Positions 59,501-64,000 of a stretch of DNA of 64,000 nt are shown piece after piece. This DNA comes from Pseudeuparius sepicola (lineage: Eukaryota; Arthropoda; Insecta; Coleoptera; Anthribidae): NCBI GenBank assembly GCA_963920635.1, contig OY987305.1:6301153-6365152 (forward strand), in the 5' to 3' direction. The first letter of the stretch is position 1; each line of letters starts with the position of its first letter. The notes under the pieces were generated by a model. It saw nothing but the letters and a program-made list of their open reading frames with translations, ran no database searches and was not told the DNA's origin. Made by a program: the position numbers and the translations under genes.

Positions 59501-60466
59501 GTCAACGGTTACTAAAAATAGTGAACAGGTTTTTTGCGGGATACTGGCTGATTGACGTGAAAAATGTTCGTCGTAAAAATATTTCTTGGGGTGCGTTCAT
59601 AAATTTTAGTTATGTTCACGTACCTACACATTTTTGTGTTTTGTGGAGTAACTCAACTAAATGAACGGAGTTAATAAGCAGAGTATAAACGTACCCTTAG
59701 TATGCAGTGTCCACATAATAAACCAATACAAAACACATGTATATGCCGCGCTGGGAAGCCCATTATGTTAACAATCTGTCGATTTTGCACGCTTTCGACC
59801 GCCGTTTAACAAATCAATTGACTTACATTGTAACCCGCAGTCTTTTTCATAGGTTCGTGCATTTTTTAGTGACCGTACAACGAATCAATTGAGAACGCGA
59901 ATTCCGACAATCTCCGGAAATCGTCCTGTACATGAAAAATCGGCAAAAAGAAATGCCTGGCATCAAACGTGCGCATTTGCCGACTAATAAGCCATTAGAA
60001 CCGATGTTACAAAACTACTTTCCTTTGCAATAACATTACAACACCGTCGCCGCAACATACTCTCGAAAACAATAAGCTCAAATACGATGTAATATAATAC
60101 CATAATGAGCACGCTAATGCATATCAATGCCTGCCTTCGTAGAGCTCTACAATTTAGGTTTTATACAACGGCCCGAGGTCAAAAATCGAAAGAGTTTGTT
60201 GCAGAGCAAAAATTACAATACTGACAACGTTGTAAAAGCATTTTTAGCACGCTTCACGTTCCTTTATCGCCTTTTCCTAATGATAACCTACTTTTTTATT
60301 GTTTTTTACTATATTAAACGACAAATATGACAGACCCTAAACTTTATGTCATAAACCTGTGAAAATCCTCCAAGGAGTTGATAGTTACCTGGCAAACCTT
60401 TCTTTGTCCTGAATATCGTCGTCCATTCTGGGGTACTTGCTCCCACTTGGGTCGTCTTCATCTGAC
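26889..60466 (-). CDS. tgo: Tango / ARNT, bHLH-PAS transcription factor (5' end uncertain)
   Basis: Common dimer partner of bHLH-PAS proteins such as single-minded, trachealess, Sima and the Ah receptor. Ten exons: 60466-60389, 40506-40349, 32449-32129, 32073-31879, 31824-31743, 29616-29399, 29350-29235, 29179-28879, 28791-28588, 26941-26889; the frame is continuous for 574 residues. Order: an acidic start ending DKERFA; bHLH ([15 protein letters not shown] ... MKALRG); PAS-A ([32 protein letters not shown]); a linker with [17 protein letters not shown] ([32 protein letters not shown]); a Pro/Gln/Ser-rich tail; and a last 53-nt exon coding [12 protein letters not shown]. An in-frame ATG at 60426 gives [12 protein letters not shown], resembling a fly-type start; but the residues before it ([13 protein letters not shown]) also look conserved, so a further 5' exon probably lies upstream. 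A 19.9-kb transposon-filled intron splits the basic region. Confidence 0.92.
26985..28560. repeat. Degenerate tandem repeat in the last tango intron
   Basis: The intron is built of degenerate units about 110-130 bp long around AGTATTTCAAATACTAAT ... TTTCATTAAAGTCATT (compare 27386-27440, 27530-27580 and 28315-28355). TATTTCAA and its complement recur dozens of times. The array is interrupted by the Tc1-like MITE at 27729-28215. Unit borders are hard to fix by eye. Confidence 0.5.
27729..28215 (+). mobile_element. 487-bp Tc1-like MITE, copy 1
   Basis: The left end CAGGGACCGGCAGAAAGTTG and right end (complement of CAGTGACCGGCAGAAAGTTG) form inverted repeats of about 30 bp, each flanked by TA. 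The CAGTG start and TA duplication are typical of Tc1 relatives. A near-identical copy lies inverted at 61525-62012. No transposase remains. Confidence 0.85.
29826..30965. mobile_element. 1.14-kb foldback element in a tango intron
   Basis: CAGGGTGATTCAGTTCCGGT at 29826 is mirrored by ACCGGAACTGAATCACCCTG ending at 30965, with TA on both sides. Arms of about 500 bp remain complementary (for example GTACAACGATGTATGACACA near 30130 against TGTGTCATACATCGTTGTAC near 30576), leaving a small loop. It lies in the intron between exons at 31743 and 29616. Confidence 0.85.
32816..33438. mobile_element. 623-bp foldback MITE nested in the hAT element
   Basis: CAGGATGACCCAAACTCGAC at 32816 is mirrored by GTCGAGTTTGGATCATCCTG ending at 33438, TA on both sides. 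The arms include AGGCCTATTGCGGGAACACG against CGTGTTCCTGCAGTAGGCCT. No coding capacity. Confidence 0.8.
33574..33915. mobile_element. 342-bp foldback MITE nested in the hAT element
   Basis: CAGGGTGTCCTATTTTCTCT at 33574 pairs with CGAAAATGGGACATCCTG ending at 33915, with TA on both sides. The complementary arms are shorter and more degraded than in the neighbouring elements. A stray CAGTGGCGTAAACG lies inside at about 33829. Confidence 0.6.
34024..35062. other. Plain tango intron sequence
   Basis: AT-rich, no exon, no paired inverted repeat and no recognisable transposase. A short similarity between TACAAGCCATAAGCTGGTAAT (34569) and TACACCATAAGTTGGTAAC (34689) is the only internal repetition I noticed. 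Confidence 0.4.
35063..35655. repeat. Repeat family C, copy 2
   Basis: Nearly full match to 45227-45813, but truncated at the left: it starts at TCTCAAAATCGTCATT, about 24 bp inside copy 3. It includes CTGCACAACAGGCAGCAG, CAAGCAACGCCGCGCGCAG and the terminal hairpin GGCACTGAAGTTC ... AACTTCAGTGTC. An additional small palindrome (CAATCGCTCTACTGAGCGATTG, about 35406-35427) is unique to this copy. Confidence 0.75.
35927..36529 (+). mobile_element. Internally deleted mariner with about 165-bp terminal inverted repeats
   Basis: CAGGGTGATTCAGGAGGAAA at 35927 is mirrored exactly at 36510-36529, and the inverted repeat extends about 165-170 bp (to CAGGTAGGCTAGGTTTT against AAAACCTAGCCTACCTG). TA flanks both ends. 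Between the repeats only about 260 bp remain, coding the C-terminus of a transposase, so a large internal deletion removed the rest. It links the CAGGGTG foldback class to DUF4817-type mariners. Confidence 0.88.
36125..36363 (+). pseudogene. Mariner transposase C-terminus (DUF4817-type), deletion remnant
   Basis: The frame reads [20 protein letters not shown], then [20 protein letters not shown], and ends [11 protein letters not shown] before the stop at 36361-36363. DLNPLDYxLWG is the signature that carries the last catalytic Asp of mariner transposases, and the VNGGxFEN ending is typical of insect DUF4817-type elements. The N-terminal DNA-binding region and first catalytic residues are missing, so it cannot be active. 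Confidence 0.85.
37123..37295. repeat. Small inverted repeat
   Basis: ATCGATAATACCTTTCGTTAATTT (about 37142-37165) pairs with AAATTAACGAAAGGTATTAT (about 37252-37271), and ATTATAATCCCAAAGATGAA pairs with the complement near 37215-37232, with AGTGGTGTGCTAT/ATACCACTAGTT further out. It is a hairpin-forming, probably transposon-derived sequence in the 7.9-kb tango intron. Confidence 0.55.
37420..37490 (-). pseudogene. tRNA-Pro-like pseudogene or tRNA-derived SINE head
   Basis: On the minus strand the 71-nt block has a D-arm (GGGCTAGGGGCATGAT), a perfect 5-bp anticodon stem (CTCGC/GCGAG) and a T-arm with GGTTCAAATCC, aligning closely to eukaryotic tRNA-Pro. The anticodon loop TTTGCGT reads TGC (Ala-type), one change from the TGG of tRNA-Pro, and the acceptor stem has two mismatches. 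It is therefore probably dead, or the head of a SINE; I see no clear SINE body or tail. Confidence 0.65.
38543..38602. repeat. (CA)n(TA)n microsatellite
   Basis: About 10 CA units run directly into about 19 TA units in the 7.9-kb tango intron. The sequence is purine-pyrimidine alternating throughout, so it could adopt non-B structures; nothing else is implied. Confidence 0.9.
39537..40312 (+). mobile_element. GTAGAGTGCTG element, copy 1, next to a tango splice donor
   Basis: The ends GTAGAGTGCTG (39537) and CAGCACTCTAC (about 40301-40311) are inverted and sit in TA-rich sequence. The interior matches 52906-53631 in the same orientation (GGCCTATGGAACATGCGCAT, AGTGTCAAGTTTCACAAAAC, CGCATGTCCACTGGGCCTAT). 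No coding capacity; class unknown. Its right end is about 36 bp from the 3' edge of the bHLH exon (exon ends 40349, intron starts 40348). Confidence 0.75.
41187..41772. mobile_element. 586-bp foldback MITE (CAGGGTGTCCCGTAAGTCAT)
   Basis: CAGGGTGTCCCGTAAGTCAT at 41187 is mirrored by ATGACTTACGGGACACCCTG ending at 41772, TA on both sides. The arms are about 270 bp and run almost to a central ATAATAATTTTATAAA palindrome near 41440-41510. No coding capacity. Confidence 0.88.
41902..42216. mobile_element. Possible small CAGTGGCGT element
   Basis: CAGTGGCGTATAACGG at 41902 faces GCCACGCCACTG ending at 42216, resembling the 32559-34015 hAT-type termini (CAGTGGCGTA). Only about 9-10 bp are inverted and I find no target duplication, so the pairing may be chance. 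Confidence 0.35.
42736..43005. repeat. Transposon fragment D, copy 1
   Basis: Starts at CAGGGTGTCACAACAAAGGA next to TA. The stretch 42885-43000 (ACCTAACCTAACTGTG, TTTTCTGCGACCAGCAGCAG) recurs inverted at 55085-55215. In one frame both copies read [17 protein letters not shown]; each has stops and shifts nearby. The source element is unknown. Confidence 0.5.
43762..44140 (+). mobile_element. 379-bp MITE with CTATACTAAAATC termini, copy 1
   Basis: CTATACTAAAATC at 43762 is mirrored by GATTTTAGTATAG ending at 44140. The interior (CGCACTGAGGCACAACCTTT, AGTGTCTTAATAGCTGAAAA, TTTACGCCAGGCGTAA) matches 57286-57651 in the opposite orientation. A 73-codon frame inside it is not conserved in the second copy, so I do not call it a gene. 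Confidence 0.75.
44801..45883 (+). mobile_element. CAGG(G)TGTTCCCG MITE, copy 1, interrupted by repeat C
   Basis: Ends: CAGGTGTTCCCGTATATTTT at 44801 and the complement of CAGGGTGTTCCCGTAT at 45883, both beside TA. It matches the uninterrupted 445-bp copy at 47610-48054 except that a 587-bp family C element sits inside at 45227-45813. The match includes GAACCGCTAGGATCTGTTAC and TTTGCTCTAAGCATTCGC. Confidence 0.85.
45227..45813. repeat. Repeat family C, copy 3, inserted in a MITE
   Basis: A 587-bp block from TGAAATCGGCAGTGAAGTG to GGTACATAAATAACT. Direct octamers ATTTTTCT flank it at 45219-45226 and 45814-45821, and the intact MITE at 47.6 kb shows the sequence without it. An 8-bp duplication would suit a hAT-like element, but ATTTTTCT also precedes copy 1, so the exact left border is uncertain. 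Confidence 0.75.
46514..47607. mobile_element. 1.09-kb foldback element (CAGGGTGTTCCG)
   Basis: CAGGGTGTTCCGTTATGATG at 46514 is mirrored, with mismatches, by the block ending GGAAGACCCTG at 47607. Arms of about 500 bp contain TACATTCAAAGACATTTAAAT (about 47020) against ATTTAAATGTCTTTGAATGTA (about 47104). Its right TA (47608-47609) is shared with the next element. Confidence 0.8.
47610..48054 (+). mobile_element. 445-bp CAGGGTGTTCCCG MITE, copy 2 (intact)
   Basis: CAGGGTGTTCCCGTATATTT at 47610 is mirrored by AAATATACGGGAACACCCTG ending at 48054, TA on both sides. It contains an older CACCCTGTATA terminus at about 47786, so the family itself grew around another element. It is the uninterrupted reference for the 44801-45883 copy. 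Confidence 0.9.
48181..48818. mobile_element. 638-bp foldback MITE nested in a palindrome
   Basis: CAGGGTGTTCCAAAAAAGTA at 48181 pairs with the block ending GGTCCCACCCTG at 48818, each beside TA. The flanks themselves are inverted (CGTTTAGTG to the left, CACTAAACG to the right), so it landed in the central TA of a pre-existing palindrome. Arms include GATTTTTGAAATCTGCTCAT against ATGAGCAGATTTCAAAAATC. Confidence 0.85.
49610..50258 (-). repeat. Satellite-plus-foldback composite, copy 1
   Basis: 49610-49900 holds about two degenerate units (121 bp apart) of the satellite seen at 63.3-64 kb, in reverse orientation (GGGTATCAA, GTAGAAAAC, ATATGGCGG). Directly to the right, 49920-50258 is a foldback whose ends share AAAAACAAGCTTTTATTTA with the one at 62943-63328. 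The order and orientation are the exact inverse of the second copy. Confidence 0.65.
50642..51270. other. Isolated GC-rich, CpG-rich block in the 19.9-kb tango intron
   Basis: The first about 350 bp are strongly GC-rich and full of CpG (for example GGGCCGTCCGGCCGCCGGCC), then composition falls towards 51270. It lies exactly between the right end of the 48057-50641 element and the left end of the 51275-52898 element. Several overlapping frames on both strands are composition artefacts. Candidates: a relic of ribosomal spacer DNA, an alternative CpG-rich promoter or first exon, or foreign or misassembled sequence. I cannot choose between them. Confidence 0.5.
51662..52492 (-). mobile_element. 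831-bp deleted mariner with about 190-bp inverted ends
   Basis: CAGGGTGTTCGGGAAAAAAT at 51662 is mirrored by the block ending CCCGAACACCCTG at 52492, both beside TA. The arms include GAAGCGGTTGCTTCGTTATT against AATAACGAAGCAACCGCTTC. It retains the start of a transposase on the minus strand, so it is a deletion derivative rather than a de novo hairpin. Confidence 0.85.
52037..52192 (-). pseudogene. Mariner transposase N-terminal helix-turn-helix remnant, 51 aa
   Basis: The frame begins [20 protein letters not shown] and continues [16 protein letters not shown] before a stop at 52037-52039. The start pattern (short acidic lead, then a helix ending in GEC-K, then a second helix) resembles the DNA-binding region of DUF4817-type mariner transposases. 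Everything after it has been deleted. The similarity is by eye and modest, but its position inside mariner-type inverted repeats supports it. Confidence 0.55.
52906..53631 (+). mobile_element. GTAGAGTGCTG element, copy 2
   Basis: The left end GTAGTGCTGGTCAAG (52906) and right end CCAGCACTCTAC (53631) are inverted, and the interior matches 39537-40312 in the same orientation, with its own deletions and insertions. It begins eight bases after the foldback ending at 52898. Confidence 0.75.
53745..54205. repeat. 460-bp imperfect inverted repeat
   Basis: AGAGCATATAAAACAACAAGCAG (about 53750) pairs with CTGCTTGTGTTTTATATGCTC (about 54174), and GCCATATTGGGGGAATAG with CTATTCCCAAATGGCGGC. It is GC-richer than the surroundings; probably an old foldback element, class unknown. 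Confidence 0.6.
54206..55084. other. Unassigned, relatively GC-rich part of the 19.9-kb intron
   Basis: 54320-54560 and 54770-55060 are GC-richer than their flanks. Short minus-strand frames (for example 54788-55021, starting [20 protein letters not shown]) lack any motif I recognise and may be retroelement debris. No splice-consistent tango exon was found here. Confidence 0.35.
55085..55215. repeat. Transposon fragment D, copy 2
   Basis: Inverted match to 42885-43000 (CACAGTTAGGTTAGGTGGTA, CGCAGAAAATTCCAC). On the minus strand it reads [17 protein letters not shown]. The rest of the parent element is not recognisable. Confidence 0.5.
55216..56930. other. Plain tango intron
   Basis: Apart from the microsatellite, I see no exon, no paired inverted ends and no recognisable frame. 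The palindromic-looking GCATGCGCATACGCAT at about 56019-56034 is short. Confidence 0.4.
56496..56528. repeat. (TAA)n microsatellite
   Basis: About eleven uninterrupted ATA/TAA triplets in the 19.9-kb tango intron. Confidence 0.9.
56931..57072. repeat. 71-bp tandem duplication
   Basis: The unit starting ATAAACATATTAAATCAC at 56931-57001 is repeated at 57002-57072 with a single difference (TCCC against TCGC), so the duplication is recent, or an assembly artefact. Confidence 0.9.
57286..57651 (-). mobile_element. 366-bp MITE with CTATACTAAAATC termini, copy 2
   Basis: CTATACTAAAATCGAGCAAC at 57286 faces GTTGCTCGATTTTACTATAG ending at 57651, with a CGCCTGGCGTAAA palindrome just inside each end. 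It matches 43762-44140 in inverted orientation. Confidence 0.8.
57652..60388. other. 5' part of the 19.9-kb tango intron, no transposon pairs seen
   Basis: About 2.7 kb just inside the first visible tango intron, conspicuously free of CAGGGTG foldbacks compared with the rest of the intron. Composition at 58400-59600 is less AT-extreme. No exon is supportable. Intron sequence next to a 5' exon is a plausible place for enhancers, but I see no motif evidence. Confidence 0.4.
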
Positions 60467-60661
60467 CTGCAATCAAATAAAAAAATAAATATATATACGG
60501 ACTTACGTCGGGGTTATTGTATATTCCCCAGGAACTCGGAAGATAATTTTTTCAACGGAATATGATATTAATTGTAACCACAAACCAAAGTCAGCCAAGC
60601 GGCAAATTAAGAATGATGCACTAATGATTATTATAGGAATGCCGAGGCTTGCAACAATATA

Positions 60662-61384
60662 CAGGGTAAGTCACATCTAAAGGCAGAGCCGAAAATACAA
60701 GGTAGAACTCGCTAAAATAAGCACATATGCTTAATAAACACTAGCTCAAAAACGCTTGGTTCTCCATATACAGCGTGTTGAAATTTTTCCAAAAATATCA
60801 TATTTTTTTAATTTCTTTCTAGCCCATTTAAGAATTCCTACCAAATTTGGTACACATGCATTGGAGGGTTGCCATTTTGTGCAATAATTTGGCCCCGTTC
60901 AGATGACCAACGGCGTAGATACAAATAGTTACTGTAAATAATTGTAAAAAAATTAGTACGGTTCTGTGAAAAACCAAAATTTTTGCCTTTTTTGGATAGC
61001 CCATTCAATTTGGAACCAAAAGCGCCTCTTGGTATTTTTTTTTATATCTGGTACAGTTTCTTCGTAATTTCGGATTTTTTAAACTAGTGCCAAGGCAATT
61101 ATGCTGGCATTTAAAATAAAATCATTTGTATCTACGCCGCTGGTCATCTGAACAGGGCCGGCCAAATTATTGCAAAAAATGACAACCCATAATATGTACT
61201 AAATTGTATATATATACATATTATATACATATATATATATATATATGTTATTTTTGGAAAAGTTTCAACACGCTGTATATGGAGAACCAAGCGTTTTTGA
61301 GCTAATGTTTATTAAGCATATGTGCTTATTTTAGCGAATTCTACCTTGTTTTCTCGGCTCTGCCTATAGATGTGACTCACCCTG
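60662..61384. mobile_element. 723-bp foldback element
   Basis: CAGGGTAAGTCACATCTAAA at 60662 is mirrored by the block ending GATGTGACTCACCCTG at 61384, TA on both sides. Arms of about 320 bp include TTGGTTCTCCATATACAGCG against CGCTGTATATGGAGAACCAA and CGGCGTAGATACAAAT against ATTTGTATCTACGCCG. A TA-rich run (about 61205-61245) lies in the right arm. Confidence 0.85.
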
Positions 61385-61524
61385 TATAACCAAGTTTTAA
61401 AAAGAAGCGTATCCAGAGAGCCCCAATAATACGTAAGGTAAACAAAATGGCGGCAGTGGGTAAACAAAACAACAACCTCGCGTAGTTTCGATTCTCTGCT
61501 AATCGCTCTATGAACTGGATTATA

Positions 61525-62012
61525 CAGTGACCGGCAGAGAGTTGGACACAAATGGAAAACTTTTTTATTATTAATTTCTCAGAAAATTTTATTCTCGATA
61601 AAAGTTGGTGCATCATTTCAAACTCAAAACGCACATATCAAAATTTAAATATCGCTTTTTGGATACGAGGTAGATTCAAAAATGTCAAAATAACTGAAGA
61701 GTAAAGTACCCTTATTTTTTAAAATACGGTCAAAAGTTACTTACTAAAGTTGTTTGAAATCAAAGGTGGATGTCAGATTTAAAATCACAGCCACCTAGTA
61801 AAAAAAAAGAAATTTAACTTTTTTTGTATTTTTTTATGAACACCCTGTGTATTACAAAAAACAAAATACTGCAAGCACAACTTATCATCGGATAACACAT
61901 GAAGTTGCTACTAAACTTTAATTTTGTTCGATTAGCAGCTAGAAATTTAAATTAATCGAAATCAGAGTTTAAAAATATTAAATTTTTGTGTCCAACTTTC
62001 TGCCGGTCCCTG
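61525..62012 (-). mobile_element. 488-bp Tc1-like MITE, copy 2
   Basis: CAGTGACCGGCAGAGAGTTG at 61525 faces the complement of CAGGGACCGGCAGAAAGTTG at 62012. The whole body is the inverse of 27729-28215 (GATGTCAGATTTAAAATCAC, ACTTATCATCGGATAACAC). TA precedes the left end; the right flank is mutated to CA. Confidence 0.85.
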
Positions 62013-62942
62013 CAATCCCGAATTGATTTCCAATATTTTAGAACACAAGAAAACCAACTGAAGAGCCCTTAAAAATAAAACTAAGATATAGGTACGTAGA
62101 GCTACCCCAACACTTCTGTAAAATATACATTAAAAAATAAGCATTATTTCATTGTTTACAATAATTTCATTCCGAAGAATCTGTATATTATATTATATAG
62201 GTACCTACGCCTCGAAACACATAATCACTGCATGACAATGAGCATAAATTTACTCCACAATGAATGAGCTACAAACTTAAACAATCATTTTTGCAAATAG
62301 TTTTTACGTAATTTGATCTGAGGTAATTTTAATTACTGTTTCTAGCCAAGTTACTGCTTTAATCGACTCGATATAAAAGCAGTTCTCTTCGCTAGTATGA
62401 TAATTTCTCATACATAATTAAAATGAAGACCTAGCAAATATTTTTTTGTTTGCATTGTTTCTAATATTGCATCTTTTCAGTAAATACACAGAAGAACTGT
62501 AATAACAAAATCTTTGCTCGGCACAGCATGGGCAATTAAATTTTTAATGCACTAGTAATTCCGGAATCAACAATTCTTGCGGTAGTGCTATTCCAATTAA
62601 TACATCAACCGTTTTCGATAAATTTATAATAACAGCCCCCGTTTTTCGAAAAATAATTATTAGAGTCGTATCTAGTGTCTTCCTCGTGTGTTAATAAATA
62701 AACGACCACGTTATTATTTGCTGTCCAATCAAACTAATTTATCTAATATTGTACGTCATCCATTATTACCAATTGAGTTGATAAGGAATTTAAAAAATCG
62801 TTACATTCATAGAGTAGGTCCATAGACGTTCATAAAAAATTGCAATATTCATCGAAAGTGGCAATTTTACTTGTTCTATAAACTGTTTGGTTACTTCTCA
62901 CTTCTCATTTACCACTGGCTATCACAAATGTCGATTTTAGTA
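62013..62942. other. Plain AT-rich sequence upstream of the last visible tango exon
   Basis: No exon, no paired inverted repeat and no recognisable frame. If tango has a further 5' exon it could be here or outside the window; I found no splice donor with a plausible acidic coding stretch. Confidence 0.4.
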
Positions 62943-64000
62943 AAAATAAAATTAATAGTAAAAAAATATTTTTAAAAACAAGCTTTTATTTAAATGCTCT
63001 GAAAAGAAGAAAATAAACTTCATAATAAATCAATCCAAGGCCAACCCATAATTTTGTTACATTATAAAATTGTATATGATATAAAAGCTTGTCGCGAGAT
63101 TTTCGTGTGTAAATTTCTTTTATAGAAAATTATATTTTCTAGTTAGAATTTCTTTCAAGATATATATCTTCTCGCGACAAGGCTTTTATATCATATACAA
63201 TTTTATAATGTAACAAAATTATGGATTTGCCTTGGTTTGATTTATTATAAAGTTTATTTTCTTCTCCTAAGAGCATTTAAATAAAAGCTTGTTTTTAAAA
63301 ATATTTTTTTACTATTAATTCTATTTTCAACTTTTTAGTTCTACTCTTCAAGCCCTTTCGTTTAATGCCCATATTATGGGAAAAGAAAATGTAATCCGCC
63401 GTGTTGGAGCGGCGGCCATATTGAATTTAGTGTGATGTCACTAACTTTATCGTTTTCTACTCTTCAAGCCCTTTCATTCGATACCCATATTAAGGGGGTT
63501 TACAGAAAAATACATTATCCGCCATCTTAGAGAGGCGGCCATATTGAATTTAGTGTGATGTCACTAACTTTATCGTTTTCTACTCTTCAAGCCCTTTCAT
63601 TTGATACCCATATTAAGGGGGTTGAAAAGAAAATGTAATTAACCATCTTGGAGCGGCGGCCATATTGAATTTAGTGTGATGTCACTAACTTTATCGTTTT
63701 CTACTCTTCAAGCCCTTTCATTTGATACCCATATTAAGGGGGTTTACAAAAAAATACATTATCCGCCATCTTGGAGCGGCGGCCATATTGAATTTACTGT
63801 GATGTCACTAACTCTATCGTTTTCTATTCTTCAAGAGCTTTTATTTGATACCCATATTAAGGGGGTTGACAAAAAAAATACATTATCAGCCATCTTGGAG
63901 CGGCGGCCATATTGAATTTAGTGTGATGTTACCAACTCTATCGTTTTCTATTCTTCAAGACCTTTTATTTGATACTCATATTAAGGGGGTTGACAAAAAA
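62943..64000 (+). repeat. Satellite-plus-foldback composite, copy 2 (runs off the window)
   Basis: 62943-63328 is a foldback (AATTAATAGTAAAAAAATA ... TATTTTTTTACTATTAATT; inner AAAAACAAGCTTTTATTTAA; hairpin around ATAAAAGCTTGTCGCGAG). It is followed at once by a tandem array with a period of about 123 bp, at least five units to the window edge, with landmarks GTGTGATGTCACTAACT at 63430, 63553, 63674, 63797 and 63921. Each unit holds GCGGCCATATTGAATTTA and GATACCCATATTAAGGGGG. Confidence 0.85.

Noticed and set aside
60504..60560. GTAAGT donor on the minus strand just upstream of the first visible tango exon
   Set aside because: The resulting intron would be about 37 nt, too short to be credible, and the preceding sequence does not encode an acidic stretch like other ARNT proteins.
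63329..64000. CRISPR-like array of repeats at the window end
   Set aside because: The units are about 123-bp tandem satellites with diverging sequence throughout, not short identical repeats with unique spacers, and the DNA is eukaryotic.

Overview
This is AT-rich animal nuclear DNA carrying spliced genes. It is almost certainly an insect, and probably holometabolous: it holds a divergent cortex-like Cdc20 gene and insect-style synaptojanin and tango genes, many introns are only 48-90 nt, and mariner-type 'TACAGGGTG' foldback elements are abundant. I cannot name the species; a beetle would fit. No bacterial operons, rRNA genes or CRISPR arrays are visible.

Layout. 1-8.5 kb is transposon debris: the edge of a DUF4817-type mariner, several long-inverted-repeat (foldback) elements, a 2-kb TA-flanked element and a hAT remnant. 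8.5-14.2 kb holds two minus-strand genes for unrecognised secreted or single-pass membrane proteins (186 and 443 aa as assembled). 15.7-18.1 kb holds a minus-strand Cdc20/fizzy-family APC/C activator, most likely cortex (7 exons, C-box at the N-terminus, Ile-Arg tail at the C-terminus). Head-to-head with it, 19.9-25.1 kb is a complete plus-strand synaptojanin gene of 15 exons (Sac1 domain, inositol 5-phosphatase, RRM-like domain, proline-rich tail; 1143 aa), including one GC-AG intron and one 90-nt intron that is in frame and stop-free. Converging on it from the right, 26.9-60.5 kb is tango/ARNT (bHLH-PAS, minus strand). I could assemble ten exons, including a 53-nt last exon that carries the conserved C-terminus and an exon at 60.4 kb coding for the residues just before the bHLH basic region. 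The exon boundaries of every assembled gene keep frame across every junction.

Most of the right half is the 7.9-kb and 19.9-kb introns of tango. They are filled with nested and abutting mariner-type foldback elements (CAGGGTG termini, TA target duplications), a hAT-type element with a perfect 8-bp target duplication, a family of GTAGAGTGCTG elements, a composite foldback-plus-123-bp-satellite element present in two opposite orientations, a tRNA-Pro-like pseudogene, and an isolated GC-rich, CpG-rich block at 50.6-51.3 kb. Two transposase remnants (a C-terminus at 36.1 kb, an N-terminal helix-turn-helix at 52.1 kb) suggest that DUF4817-type mariners supplied the enzyme for the TACAGGGTG families.

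The four host genes are not an operon and share no pathway: synaptojanin acts in phosphoinositide turnover and synaptic vesicle uncoating, tango is the common bHLH-PAS partner, and the Cdc20-like protein activates the anaphase-promoting complex. I found no clear evidence for a wholly new biological system. The strongest unusual items are the composite satellite/foldback element, the GC-rich island, the minisatellite-related in-frame intron of synaptojanin, and the insertion that can be dated against a paralogous empty site.
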